Shown here piece after piece: positions 23,017 to 33,004 of a DNA stretch of 64,000 nt. The position numbers and the translations under genes are program-made. The first letter of the stretch is position 1. Each line of letters starts with the position of its first letter. The stretch lies in NCBI GenBank assembly GCA_964513515.1, contig CAZEMP010000003.1, positions 87,612 through 151,611 of the forward strand, given 5' to 3'. The stretch comes from Bog-1340 sp964513515 (lineage in GTDB: Bacteria; Patescibacteriota; Minisyncoccia; Phycocordibacterales; GWA1-40-21). Below the pieces are notes generated by a model. The model searched no databases and had not been told where the DNA came from. It was given only the letters and a program-made list of their open reading frames with translations.

Positions 23017-25074
23017 ATGTCAAAATTTAAAATTAAAGCAGAATATGAGCCAGCGGGTGACCAGCCGAATGCAATTAAAGAGCTGGTCGCCGGTATAGAT
23101 AATGGTTTGAAGAAACAAACTCTTTTTGGTGTTACCGGCTCAGGAAAGACTTTTACGGTGGCAAATGTTATTGAAAAAATACAAAAACCAACACTTGTGA
23201 TAGCTCACAACAAAACTCTTGCTGCACAACTTGCTCAAGAGTATAAAGAATTTTTTCCAGATAATGCTGTGCATTATTTTGTATCTTACTACGACTATTA
23301 TCAGCCAGAAGCTTATATGCCCATTACTGATACCTATATAGAAAAGGAGGCAATGATCAATGAAGAAATAGATAGACTTCGTCATGCTTCTACACAAGCA
23401 CTTCTTACAAGGAAAGATGTGATTATTGTCGCATCAGTATCTTGTATTTATGGTTTAGGTTCTCCAAAAGAATATGAAAAGGTCAATTTGAAATTGAAAG
23501 TCGGTGAAGATATGACAAGGCAAGATATAATAAGAAAACTTATCAATGTTCATTTTGAAAGAACAAATTCTGATATAAAACCAGGAACATTTCGTGCGAT
23601 AGGAAACTCTATAGAAGTAATGCCGGTAAATGAAAAGATTTTAATACGTTTAGATTTTGAAGATGATAAAATAAAAAAGATTTCAAGAATAGATTCTGTT
23701 TCTCGTAAACTTGTTGAAGATGAAATACAATCTACTTTTATTTTCCCTGCAAAACATTTTATTTCTGACAAAGAACAGCAAGAAAGAGCTTTCAAAAGTA
23801 TCAAGGCCGAGCTTGAAGTACAGCTCGAAGATCTTAAAAAGGCAGGAAAGAATCTTGAAGCAGAAAGATTACGAAGAAGGACAACTTATGATTTGTCGCT
23901 CATAAGAGAGGTTGGATATTGTAATGGAATTGAAAATTATTCGAGACACTTTTCTGGCAAAGCGCCTGGGGAAGCACCAGACTCACTTTTGGAATATTTT
24001 CCCAAGAAAAAAGACGGAACAGCAGACTTTCTCACTGTAATAGATGAGTCACACGTAACTATTTCCCAACTAAGAGGAATGTATGCTGGAGATGCTTCAA
24101 GAAAAAAGACTCTTATAGATTATGGCTTCCGTCTTCCATCAGCAAAAGATAATAGACCACTTAAGTTTGATGAGTTCGAACAAAGAGTAAATCAGGTTAT
24201 TTATACTACTGCCACACCTGGTGATTTTGAAAAAGAGAAGTCTGACAAAATTGTGGAACAAGTAATACGACCGACTGGTCTTATAGATCCTATCGTAGAA
24301 GTAAAGCCAATCACTGAGATTAAAGGAAAGAATCTTTCACAGATTTATGATTTTATAGAAGAAACAGAAAAAGTGGTAAAAAACGGCGGAAGAGTCATAG
24401 CCACAACTCTCACAAAAAAGATGGCAGAAGATCTTTCTGAATATTTGAAAGAAAAAGGAGTAAAAGCAGAATATTTACATAGTGAAATAAAGACTATAGA
24501 TAGAATAGATATTCTTACTAACTTCAGAAAAGGGAAGTTTGACTGTCTTGTAGGAGTAAACTTGCTCAGGGAAGGTTTGGATCTGCCAGAGGTAGAGTTT
24601 ATAGGAATACTTGATGCAGACAAGGAAGGTTTTTTGCGTTCAGATACGTCACTTATTCAGACAATAGGAAGAGCAGCGAGAAATATTCTTGGAAGAGTAA
24701 TACTTTATGCTGACAATATGACAGGCTCAATGCAAAGGGCTATAGATGAGACCAATAGAAGAAGGGAAAAACAGATCGCTTACAATACAAAGCACGGTAT
24801 TACCCCTAAAACTATTTTAAAAAAGATTCACGATATTACCGAGCACATGAGGTCCGATCACGATAGGGCAGTAACAGAGCTTGTAAGAATAGATGAGGAG
24901 ATGATGAAAAAGTCTCCGAAGAAGCTGATAAAACAAAAAGAAATTCAGATGAACGCTGCGGTAAAGATCTTGGATTTTGAGACAGCCGCACTGCTAAGAG
25001 ATGAGATAGTAATAATACAGAAAATATTAGATGAAAAAATAAAGGATAAGAAAAATCCTGCCAAAAAGAAATAG
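23017..25074 (+). CDS. uvrB: UvrABC system protein B
   Basis: 685 aa, full length. UvrB is the damage-verifying helicase-like ATPase of nucleotide excision repair. Walker A FGVTGSGKTFT (about 37-47), the beta-hairpin region YYDYYQPEAYMP (about 92-103), DESHVTISQ, the second helicase domain with TTLTKKMAEDLSEYL and GRAARN, and a C-terminal UVR motif (about 640-675) that contacts UvrC. uvrA and uvrC lie downstream on the same strand, separated by other genes, so excision repair is loosely clustered. Confidence 0.98.
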   Translation: MSKFKIKAEYEPAGDQPNAIKELVAGIDNGLKKQTLFGVTGSGKTFTVANVIEKIQKPTLVIAHNKTLAAQLAQEYKEFFPDNAVHYFVSYYDYYQPEAYMPITDTYIEKEAMINEEIDRLRHASTQALLTRKDVIIVASVSCIYGLGSPKEYEKVNLKLKVGEDMTRQDIIRKLINVHFERTNSDIKPGTFRAIGNSIEVMPVNEKILIRLDFEDDKIKKISRIDSVSRKLVEDEIQSTFIFPAKHFISDKEQQERAFKSIKAELEVQLEDLKKAGKNLEAERLRRRTTYDLSLIREVGYCNGIENYSRHFSGKAPGEAPDSLLEYFPKKKDGTADFLTVIDESHVTISQLRGMYAGDASRKKTLIDYGFRLPSAKDNRPLKFDEFEQRVNQVIYTTATPGDFEKEKSDKIVEQVIRPTGLIDPIVEVKPITEIKGKNLSQIYDFIEETEKVVKNGGRVIATTLTKKMAEDLSEYLKEKGVKAEYLHSEIKTIDRIDILTNFRKGKFDCLVGVNLLREGLDLPEVEFIGILDADKEGFLRSDTSLIQTIGRAARNILGRVILYADNMTGSMQRAIDETNRRREKQIAYNTKHGITPKTILKKIHDITEHMRSDHDRAVTELVRIDEEMMKKSPKKLIKQKEIQMNAAVKILDFETAALLRDEIVIIQKILDEKIKDKKNPAKKK

Positions 25075-25136
25075 CTATTAGGTAGTTGATGTTTTTTGAC
25101 TATTTTATTCAAAATCGTCTGTGTTATAATACTTTT

Positions 25137-25862
25137 ATGTCATTTTTTAGTATTTTTAAAAAGTCATCAAGTGAAAAAGACGAGCAATTCAAAGACGCTT
25201 ATGTTTTGGCTCTTGTTCACAAACTACGAACTCCACTAAATGGTGCAAGATGGGCACTAGATTCTATTGTTAGTAATAAAGGTGAGAATGCGGAAGTAAA
25301 AACTCTAAATGAGGGTTATATTAAAATTGTATCGGCAATAAATACAGTGAATCAGATTTTGAAAGTTTCTGAGATAAATTCAAAAGACGGATTAATAACT
25401 TTGAAAAAAGAAAAAGTAAATCTTTGCGTTCTCATAGATAGTATAATAAATAATCTTGATTATTTGATAAAGAAAAAAGAAGTTACTCTAGAGTATGATA
25501 ATAAATATACCCCAATAAATATTTTAGGAGACAATGAAATATTAGATGTTGGACTTACAAATCTTTTTGATAATGCCATAAGATATTCTCCAAAAGGAAA
25601 AGTGACTGTAAATATAAGTAAGGAAGGAAATATGGCTAAGCTTGTTATAAAAGATAACGGTATTGGTATAAATAAACAAGACTTCAAGCATATGTTTGAA
25701 AAGTTTTATAGGGGCAAAAATGCAAGAGCTATGGATCCAAATGAGAGTGGTGTTGGGCTTTATGCTACAAAGAAAATTGTAGAAATGCATAATGGAAATA
25801 TTTCAATAAGTTCTGAAGATGGTAAGGGCACAGAGGTAAAAGTCCTATTACCTATAGATTAA
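25137..25862 (+). CDS. Soluble sensor histidine kinase without a sensor domain
   Basis: 241 aa from the ATG at 25137. The phosphoacceptor helix is LVHKLRTPLNGARW (His28; Lys replaces the usual Glu after His), and the ATPase domain has the N-box FDNAIRYSP, DNGIGI and SGVGLYATKK. Only about 25 residues precede the H-box, with no membrane helix or PAS domain, so the input must come from a partner. The extended -10 TGTTATAAT (25122-25130) ends 6 nt before this ATG, predicting a leaderless mRNA and supporting this start. A response regulator follows 159 nt later. Confidence 0.92.
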   Translation: MSFFSIFKKSSSEKDEQFKDAYVLALVHKLRTPLNGARWALDSIVSNKGENAEVKTLNEGYIKIVSAINTVNQILKVSEINSKDGLITLKKEKVNLCVLIDSIINNLDYLIKKKEVTLEYDNKYTPINILGDNEILDVGLTNLFDNAIRYSPKGKVTVNISKEGNMAKLVIKDNGIGINKQDFKHMFEKFYRGKNARAMDPNESGVGLYATKKIVEMHNGNISISSEDGKGTEVKVLLPID

Positions 25863-26021
25863 AAGTTTTATAAATGTTAGAATTGCAGTAATTAATTAAA
25901 ATATTAAAGACTTGTCCCGTTGTAAATTACGAGATGAGCTTATAGAAAAGACAAAGGTTAGATGATGGTTAATAATAAGTAAGTCGATAAAAATTAGAAG
26001 CATTAAAATTTTACAACTGGG

Positions 26022-26405
26022 ATGGCAAATTTTACAGGAAAAAGAATTTTGTTAGTGGAAGATGATAATTTTCTAAGTGAACTATTATCTAAAAAGCTTA
26101 TTGAGAATAATGCCACTGTTTCTCGTGCTGCAAATGGAGAAGAAGCTATTGCTATGGTAAAGTCCAGTCCTAAGTTCGATCTTATTCTTCTTGATCTTAT
26201 GCTTCCTAAAATTGGTGGTTTTGAGGTAATGGAAGCAATAAATGCAGACGAAAAAACAAAAGGATCACCAGTTATTATCCTTTCAAATCTTGGACAGAAA
26301 AATGATATAGAAAAAGGTGTTTCGCTCGGAGCAAAGAAATTCCTAGTAAAAGCAATCTTGTCTCTTGATGAAATAGTGGAAGCAACAGCTGAAATAATAA
26401 AATAA
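26022..26405 (+). CDS. Single-domain response regulator
   Basis: 127 aa, receiver domain only. Acidic pocket VEDD (Asp14/15), phospho-acceptor Asp58 in LILLDLM, switch Ser88 in IILSNL, and Lys110 in KFLVKA. With no output domain it acts through protein contact or as a phosphate sink. Pairing with the upstream kinase is likely. A terminator follows 5 nt after the stop. Confidence 0.94.
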   Translation: MANFTGKRILLVEDDNFLSELLSKKLIENNATVSRAANGEEAIAMVKSSPKFDLILLDLMLPKIGGFEVMEAINADEKTKGSPVIILSNLGQKNDIEKGVSLGAKKFLVKAILSLDEIVEATAEIIK

Positions 26406-26410
26406 TTTAA

Positions 26411-26450
26411 AAATAAAAGATGGCTCCCTGCGGCGCCATCTTTTATTTTA
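26411..26450. terminator. Intrinsic terminator after the response regulator
   Basis: AAATAAAAGATGGC and GCCATCTTTTATTT form a perfect stem around an 10-nt loop. Confidence 0.95.
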
Positions 26451-26531
26451 TTTGCCAAATCTATAAACTAAGGTAGTATGCTCTATACATACCCCTAAGG
26501 AGCAATCCAGGGGCCATTTAAGTTATATAAA

Positions 26532-29279
26532 ATGACTAAAAAAGAGACAAATAAAACAGTTTTTGACGAAAAGGCAGGCAAAATCATTGTAAAAGGGGCT
26601 AGAACTCATAACCTCAAGAACTTTACTGTTGAAAATATGTCTCGATAAGTCTGGTCCAATGGAGCATCTGGGGCAGGCTGCAAAACAGAAGCGCGGAACA
26701 CATCCGTTTCGTTCAAGCGCACGTAAAACTCGATACTCCTTCCAAACTTTCCAATGTATTCTCTTTTGACCGCTGAGCGTCCGCCCAAAGAAGCNNNNNN
26801 NNNNGGTATTTCTGGAAGCGGAAAATCATCTTTTGCTTTTGATACTATTTTTGCAGAGGGACAAAGAAGATATATAGAATCTCTTTCTTCGTATGCAAGA
26901 CAGTTTTTACACCAAATGCAAAAGCCTGATGTAGACGAAATAAGTGGACTTTCTCCAGCTATAGCGATAGATCAAAAATCTCGTTCAAACAACCCACGCT
27001 CAACTGTTGCGACCATTACAGAGATATACGATTATTTGAGAATTCTATATGCCCGAATAGGCAAACCACACTGTCTTGTGTGTGGAAGAGAAATAAAAAA
27101 ACTTTCAAAAGAAGAAATTTTAGAAACGATCATACATACTGTTACTCATATAAAAGCAGGACCAAAATCTAAAGAAGTTTTAGGTGTAGAAGTAAGTTCA
27201 GATAAAGTGAGAGTTTTTTCTCCAATAATTGTTGGAAGAAAGGGGGAATACTATCAATTACTTTATGATCTTTTAGAAAAAGGTTATGAGCAAGTAAAAA
27301 TTGATGGGGAAATGAAAAAGTTGAGAAATCAAATAATTCTTTCAAAAAACAAAAAACATGATATCGATGTGCTCGTTGATGAATTTTATATAAGCGAGTT
27401 TAAAGAAAAAAAATCTGGGATAAAAGAAAGACTTTCGGATGCGGTGGAAAAAGCTATAGAAGAATCAAAGGGTTTGATAAAAATAGAAACCCCAGAGGAA
27501 ACAAAGATGATCTCCGTAAAGTTTATGTGTCCTTATGACGGATACTCTTATCCAGAAATAGAACCAAGACTTTTTTCATTCAACTCACCATATGGAGCTT
27601 GTGAAGTTTGTCACGGTCTTGGTACAAAAGATTTTTTCTCTGACGAAGTTTGTGAAAGTTGTAATGGAGCAAGATTAAGAAAAGAAGCATTACATGTATT
27701 TATTGGAGGAATAAATATTGTTCAATATACTGCAAAAACCATTACCGATTCTAAAAAGTTTTTTGAAGATTTAAAACTTACAGAAAGTGAAAAAGAGATC
27801 TCAAAAATTATTTTGAAAGAAATAGATTCTCGTTTACAGTTTATGACAAATGTTGGAATCGAATACCTTTCTTTAGATAGAAGAGCAAATACTCTCTCTG
27901 GTGGAGAAGCTCAAAGAATTCGTCTTGCATCACAGCTCGGTTCTGGTCTTGTCGGGGCTCTTTATGTACTAGATGAACCTACTATAGGACTTCATCAAAG
28001 AGACAATGATAAGCTTATACAAACTTTGATACATCTTCGTGATCTTGGAAACACTATTCTCGTGGTAGAACATGATGAAGATACTATGTATTCTTCAGAT
28101 TATATTGTGGATATTGGTCCTGGAGCTGGAGTACATGGAGGACATGTTGTGGTATCTGGATATTTAGACGAACTTCTCACTGCAAAGAAAAACGATTCAG
28201 GATCTTTGACCTTAGACTATCTACGTGGAGATTTAAAAATAGATATCCCTAAAAAAAGAAGAGATCAGGATAAAGGAAAACTAAAAATAAAAGGAGGAAA
28301 AATATTCAATATTAAAAATATGAATGCTGATGTTCCACTAGGTAAGCTTGTTACCATTACCGGAGTTTCTGGCTCTGGTAAATCTTCTTTTGTTTATGAA
28401 ATATTGTATAAAAACTTACAAGCAAGACTTGAAAGAAAACTTCGCTCAAACGAAACGCATAATTGCGAGACTTTTTCTGGTTCTGAATATGTTTCAAGAA
28501 CTATTATGATAGACCAGTCTCCAATAGGAAGAACACCTCGTTCAAATCCTGCAACTTATACGGGATCATGGACTTTTATTCGAGATATGTTTGCACTAAC
28601 AACAATGGCAAAAGAGAGAGGATGGGCTGCAAATAGATTTTCTTTCAATGTAAAAGGTGGAAGATGTGAAAATTGCCAGGGTAATGGAACTATTGAGGTA
28701 GAAATGCATTTCCTACCAACAATTTATGTACCATGTGATGTTTGTAACGGTAAAAGATTTACTAAAGAAACTTTGGAAGTAAAATATAAAGGAAAAAATA
28801 TTCATCAAATACTTGAAATGACAGTGGAAGAATCTATGAATTTTTTTGTAGATTTACCAGCAGTATATGACAGAATAAAATGTCTCAATGATGTAGGACT
28901 TGGATATCTAAAGTTAGGCCAATCCGCAACAACCCTTTCTGGTGGAGAGGCTCAAAGAGTAAAGATAGCATCAGAGCTGTACAGACCTGGAATGTACAAG
29001 ACGATTTATTTCTTAGATGAACCAACTATAGGACTTCATTATGAAGATGTGAAAAAACTTATAGAGATATTACAAAAACTTGTAGATGTAGGTAACACTG
29101 TTATTGTGATTGAACACAATGTTGATTTGATAAAAAGTTCAGATTACATTATAGATATTGGTCCTGAAGGAGGAGACAAAGGAGGGCAGGTTATAGCAAA
29201 AGGAACTCCGGAAGACATTGCTCATAATGAAAAATCTCACACCGGAAGATATTTAAAGAAAGTTTTAAAAAAAAGGTAA
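26532..29279 (+). CDS. uvrA: UvrABC system protein A, broken by an assembly gap
   Basis: UvrA is the damage-recognition ATPase of excision repair. The start at 26532 gives the expected N-terminus (IIVKGARTHNLKNFTVENM), but the frame is then lost at TAA 26646-26648 in foreign-looking sequence; after ten Ns it resumes exactly at the Walker A GISGSGKSS (26805 on). Only about ten codons are really missing, so the gene is probably intact in the organism. Second Walker A GVSGSGKSS and both LSGGEAQR signatures are present, as are the zinc pairs CxxC. The segment between CEVCHGLG and CESCNGARL is only about a dozen residues, where most UvrA proteins have roughly 70-90; this is real sequence, away from the gap. 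Confidence 0.95.
26639..26804. other. Chimeric contig end plus ten-N scaffold gap
   Basis: After the codon for Met36 of UvrA the sequence changes to a GC-richer stretch unrelated to UvrA, ending in Ns at 26795-26804. On the minus strand the stretch is open for about 60 codons. It adds about 155 bp where some 30 bp would complete uvrA, so it is best read as a mis-joined contig end. Confidence 0.9.
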
Positions 29280-29311
29280 GTGCTATGATATAATTTGAAA
29301 TAATATAAAAT

Positions 29312-30091
29312 ATGACGATAACTTGGCCATTTTGGAATGAAAAAAGAATATCTGATGTTTATGAAAACATTTATATTAGAACTTTTGTAAAAGACTGGTT
29401 TAATATAGTTAATGTCTTGGCGAAAGAAATAAATTCAGTAAAATCAAAAAATAAGTTAATTCTTGATATTGGGTGCGGTGAAGGACACACGACAAAACAA
29501 ATATTAGATAGAGTAAAAGGGAATTACGTTTGTGATTTATTGGAAACTGATCAATCTGCACTGGAAAAAGCGAAGAAATTTTTACATGTTGAAAATAATA
29601 TAGGTAAAATAATATATGGAGGAGTAGAGACAATTAGTTCAGTGAATGATTATGATGTGATTTATACTTCTCATACTAATTATTATTGGAGTGAGAATAA
29701 AGAACAATATGACTTATATCTATTAAATATTTTAAACGCAGTGAAAGAAAAAGGGAAACTTTTAATATTAACCCTTCCTGAAAACAGTGCTCATTATCAG
29801 GTGATGCTTCATCAAATATACCCAAGATATAATTATTCAGAATATATTGAAAACTTTTATAAGAAAAAAGGTTTAGATGTTAATGTAAAAAAGTTAACAA
29901 TGAGAATTTATATTGGCGATATTCTTGAAACAAGCAAAGAATATGATCTATCTGTTTTTTATAAGTTTATTCACAATACATCAATATATCCTGACAAGAC
30001 TAAATTAATTGAATTTAAGAATAAGTTGAAGGAGTTTTCTAAAAACGGATATCTAGATTTTAATGATCACTTGATTATTGTCAATAAATAG
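29312..30091 (+). CDS. SAM-dependent class I methyltransferase
   Basis: 259 aa. The SAM-binding loop is LILDIGCGEGHTTKQIL (about 50-66), with the acidic end of strand 2 in LLETDQSAL and a post-motif strand YDVIYTSHTNYYW. The C-terminal half is a mixed domain without known motifs. Substrate unknown. It lies alone between uvrA and a convergent small gene. Confidence 0.82.
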   Translation: MTITWPFWNEKRISDVYENIYIRTFVKDWFNIVNVLAKEINSVKSKNKLILDIGCGEGHTTKQILDRVKGNYVCDLLETDQSALEKAKKFLHVENNIGKIIYGGVETISSVNDYDVIYTSHTNYYWSENKEQYDLYLLNILNAVKEKGKLLILTLPENSAHYQVMLHQIYPRYNYSEYIENFYKKKGLDVNVKKLTMRIYIGDILETSKEYDLSVFYKFIHNTSIYPDKTKLIEFKNKLKEFSKNGYLDFNDHLIIVNK

Positions 30092-30104
30092 AAGGATTTT
30101 TTTG

Positions 30105-30165
30105 AATAAAAAAACAACCTCCACCTCTCCCAAGCTAACTTTAGCATTGGGGAGGTAGATGGTTG
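30105..30165 (-). terminator. Intrinsic terminator of the 49-aa gene (possibly bidirectional)
   Basis: CAACCTCC...CCTCTCCCAA pairs with TTGGGGAGG...GGTTG; on the minus strand it runs into seven or more T. It also lies after the methyltransferase stop. Confidence 0.88.
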
Positions 30166-30175
30166 CCTTGGCTTT

Positions 30176-30325
30176 TCAGCCGCAGACCCTTCTTTGTGTG
30201 CGGTCGTTGTTCGCAGACGTGAAGATCCGAATCCTTTGCATCTTCTCGTCGGAATGACCGCACGGACTTGAGAGTCGTTCTTCTTTTCTTTGCGATCCCT
30301 TTTTACCTTTTACGATCGTTTTCAT
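30176..30325 (-). CDS. Small basic hypothetical protein (49 aa), GC-richer cassette
   Basis: The ATG at 30325 follows GGAGG by 3 nt. 49 residues, strongly basic (KGKKGSQRKEER, DRTQRRVCG), no recognised domain. GC is above the neighbourhood, and it has its own probable promoter and a strong terminator. Could be a short RNA gene instead; the coding call rests on the Shine-Dalgarno and open frame. Confidence 0.5.
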   Translation of the reverse strand: MKTIVKGKKGSQRKEERLSSPCGHSDEKMQRIRIFTSANNDRTQRRVCG

Positions 30326-30357
30326 GATCCTCCGTGTATTGAGCGAACATGGCAATA

Positions 30358-30385
30358 ATGTTATCTTAAAAAAATGCAGAGTCAA
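30358..30385 (-). promoter_or_regulatory. Probable promoter of the 49-aa gene, overlapping the uvrC start
   Basis: On the minus strand TTGACT (30385-30380), 16-bp spacer, TAACAT (30363-30358). The -35 box lies inside uvrC codons 3-4, so transcription of the two divergent genes would interfere. Confidence 0.5.
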
Positions 30386-31597
30386 GATTTCAAAAAGACA
30401 AAATTACCTAACACTCCCGGAGTTTACTTATTCAAAAAGAATAAGGATATTTTGTATATTGGAAAAGCTACATCACTTAAAGATAGGGTAAAAAGTTATT
30501 TTTCTAATGATTTGATAGGCACTCGTGGACCACTTATAGTAGACATGGTTTTTCAAGCAAACGATTTAGATTTTATTGAGACCGATTCAGTATTGGAAGC
30601 TTTGATATTAGAATCCAGTTTAATAAAAAAACATCAACCAAGATATAACACTAAAGAAAAAGATGATAGAAGCTACAACTACATTGTGATTACAAGAGAA
30701 GATTTTCCAAGGGTTTTGATAGAACGTGGCAGAATTCTAAAAAGCTACGATCCTAAGAAGCTACAAGCTAGTTATGGTCCATTTACTAATGGAACTCAAT
30801 TGAAAGAAGCGGTTAAAATAATACGAAAAATTTTTCCATTTAGAGATAAATGCAATCTCAATCAGAAAAAAGCCTGCTTTAATTATCAAATAGGTCTTTG
30901 CCCTGGTACTTGCATAGGCGCTATTTCAAAAAAGGATTATGCAAAAAATATAAAGAACATAAAGTTATTTTTTGAAGCAAGAAAAATGGCTATCATTAAA
31001 AATCTTGAGCAAGAGATGAAAGCATATGCCGCGAATCATGAATTTGAAAAAGCAGACAAAATAAAAAAGACTATTTTTGCTTTAAACCATATTCAAGACG
31101 TAGCTTTGATTAAAGGTGAAAATCTAGAACCTAGAAACTCGAATCCAGAAACTAGTTTTCGAATTGAGGCATATGATGTCGCCCATATAAGCGGTACCAA
31201 CACCGTTGGGGTAATGGTTGTAGTAGTAGATGGTGTTATAAACAAAAATGAATATAGAAAATTTAAAATAAACAATAGTGTGCAAAATGATGTAGCGGGA
31301 CTTGAAGAAATATTAAGAAGAAGACTCAACCACTCCGAATGGACTCTTCCGGATATAATAGTGGTTGATGGATCTACTGCTCAGAAAAATATTGCTGAAA
31401 AGATTATTAAAGAGGCCGGATTAAAAACTCCTGTAGTAGCCGTAACAAAAGATGAAAGACATAGGCCTAAAATGATCCAGGGTAGGGAAGATATTGTTCA
31501 TAAATATGAAAGTGAAATTTTACTTGCAAACAGTGAAGCACACAGGTTTGCTATTAAATATCACAGAGAATCGAGAAGTAGAAAATTTGTGATTTAA
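30374..31597 (+). CDS. uvrC: UvrC excinuclease subunit, C-terminally shortened
   Basis: 407 aa, against about 600 for typical UvrC. The GIY-YIG nuclease (TPGVYLFKKNKDILYIGKA, about 8-26) and the UVR motif (about 212-243, HEFEKADKIKKTIFAL) are present, then the RNase H-like nuclease (AYDVAHISGTNTVG, IIVVDGSTAQKN). It ends at HRESRSRKFVI, exactly where the tandem helix-hairpin-helix DNA-binding domain normally begins. The Cys-rich segment CNLNQKKACFNYQIGLCPGTC matches usual UvrC (iron-sulfur Cys). The loss seems natural, since the stop is clean and no remnant follows. Confidence 0.95.
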   Translation: MQSQDFKKTKLPNTPGVYLFKKNKDILYIGKATSLKDRVKSYFSNDLIGTRGPLIVDMVFQANDLDFIETDSVLEALILESSLIKKHQPRYNTKEKDDRSYNYIVITREDFPRVLIERGRILKSYDPKKLQASYGPFTNGTQLKEAVKIIRKIFPFRDKCNLNQKKACFNYQIGLCPGTCIGAISKKDYAKNIKNIKLFFEARKMAIIKNLEQEMKAYAANHEFEKADKIKKTIFALNHIQDVALIKGENLEPRNSNPETSFRIEAYDVAHISGTNTVGVMVVVVDGVINKNEYRKFKINNSVQNDVAGLEEILRRRLNHSEWTLPDIIVVDGSTAQKNIAEKIIKEAGLKTPVVAVTKDERHRPKMIQGREDIVHKYESEILLANSEAHRFAIKYHRESRSRKFVI

Positions 31598-31646
31598 GTA
31601 CCATCATAATTATTCTTTTATCAAAAGTTATAGTATACTTTTTTAT

Positions 31647-31964
31647 ATGAAAAATCTTAACCAACAAGAACCTGAGAATAATGAAAAAGCTGAATTTTTT
31701 GAAATGTATCCATTACCGAAAGGTTTTGAGACAAAGGCTGATAAGGCTTGGGAGCTTAAACAAATAGTAAGTACTATTTATAATGATAATGAGAAATCTA
31801 AAAAACTTGTTGATTTTGCTAATAAAATCATAGAAGAATATCCTGATGCTACAAAGTGTTATCTTTGGCAGGTTATTATTGGTGGTAGTCGAGAAATAAC
31901 CACTCGATTTGATTATGAAGACGAATACTCCATAGAAAAATTTTTAATGACATTTAAAGTATAA
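31647..31964 (+). CDS. Hypothetical protein (105 aa)
   Basis: Acidic, mainly helical, no signal or membrane segment, no motif recognised. TATACT (31634-31639) ends 7 nt before the ATG, predicting a leaderless mRNA and supporting that this short gene is real. Confidence 0.7.
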   Translation: MKNLNQQEPENNEKAEFFEMYPLPKGFETKADKAWELKQIVSTIYNDNEKSKKLVDFANKIIEEYPDATKCYLWQVIIGGSREITTRFDYEDEYSIEKFLMTFKV

Positions 31965-32033
31965 AATAATTTACGTGCGGATAACTTAAAATCATATTTC
32001 TTAATTATTGCTGGAATGTTATAATTATTAGAT

Positions 32034-32999
32034 ATGAAAAGAATTAGAGTTGCAATTCTACGAGGTGGTCCAGGTCATGAACATGAAGTATCTCTTGCCA
32101 GTGGGAAAAATATTTTAGAAAACCTTTCTGATAAATATATCCCTACAGATATTTTTGTGGCTAAGGATGGATCTTGGTATCTTGATGGTGTTGTTGTTAC
32201 CCCTTCAAAGCTTTTTAAACATATAGATGTAGTTGTTAATGTTATGCATGGAGAGCACGGGGAAGATGGAAAAATACAAAGAGTTATGGATCATTTTGGT
32301 GTGAAATATACTGGTTCAAAATCTTTAGCCTCTGCTTTAGGCAGAAACAAGCTCTTGTCTAAGAATGTTTTTATAAAAAATAATCTAAAAACTCCAGTAC
32401 ATAAAGTCATAAAAAAAGGAGAGGATTTAGAAGGTATTGAGCATGTTATTTTTAGAACTTTTCCAATGCCAGCTATTATAAAACCATCAAACGGTTCCTT
32501 ATCTATGGGTGTATCTTTGGTTAGAACTTTAAAAGAAATTATGCCAGGAATTATGAAAGCACTTGAGCATTCTGATACTGTTATTGTTGAAGAATTTATA
32601 AATGGTAAGGAAGCTACTTGCGGTGTGATCGAAAATTTCAGAGGAGAATCGGTCTATCCTCTAATGCCCGCGCAAATAGTAAAATCAATAGTTAAAGACT
32701 TTTTAGATCATGAATCAAAAAAATCTAAAATTTTAAAACAAATTTGCCCAGGCAACTTTGATGAGAAGGAAAAAAGGGTGATACAAGAGATGGCGAAAAA
32801 TGCTCATAAAGCTCTTGGTCTCAGACATTATTCAAAGATGGACTTTATTGTTAGCCCAAAAAGGGGAGTATATCTACTTGAGGCCAATACATTGCCAGGA
32901 CTTACAAAGAAATCTTTATTTTCACAATCTCTAGAAGCTGTAGGTTTTAATATGCCTAGCTTTTTGGATCATGTGATCACCTTGGCTTTGGAAAGTTAA
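32034..32999 (+). CDS. ddl: D-alanine-D-alanine ligase
   Basis: 321 aa. ATP-grasp ligase that joins two D-Ala for peptidoglycan. N-terminal GGPGHEHEVSLASG (about 11-24), HGEHGEDGKIQ, YTGS, the ATP-grasp strand PAIIKPSNGSLSMGV, VEEFINGKEATCGV, and the Mg site YLLEANTLPGLT. The extended -10 TGTTATAAT ends 8 nt before the ATG, so the mRNA is nearly leaderless. D-Ala-D-Ala rather than D-Ala-D-Lac specificity is assumed. Confidence 0.95.
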   Translation: MKRIRVAILRGGPGHEHEVSLASGKNILENLSDKYIPTDIFVAKDGSWYLDGVVVTPSKLFKHIDVVVNVMHGEHGEDGKIQRVMDHFGVKYTGSKSLASALGRNKLLSKNVFIKNNLKTPVHKVIKKGEDLEGIEHVIFRTFPMPAIIKPSNGSLSMGVSLVRTLKEIMPGIMKALEHSDTVIVEEFINGKEATCGVIENFRGESVYPLMPAQIVKSIVKDFLDHESKKSKILKQICPGNFDEKEKRVIQEMAKNAHKALGLRHYSKMDFIVSPKRGVYLLEANTLPGLTKKSLFSQSLEAVGFNMPSFLDHVITLALES

Positions 33000-33004
33000 A
33001 CTTT

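Noticed and set aside
26606..26788. 60-codon minus-strand frame near uvrA
   Set aside because: Lies in the chimeric contig end; not a gene of this organism that can be supported.
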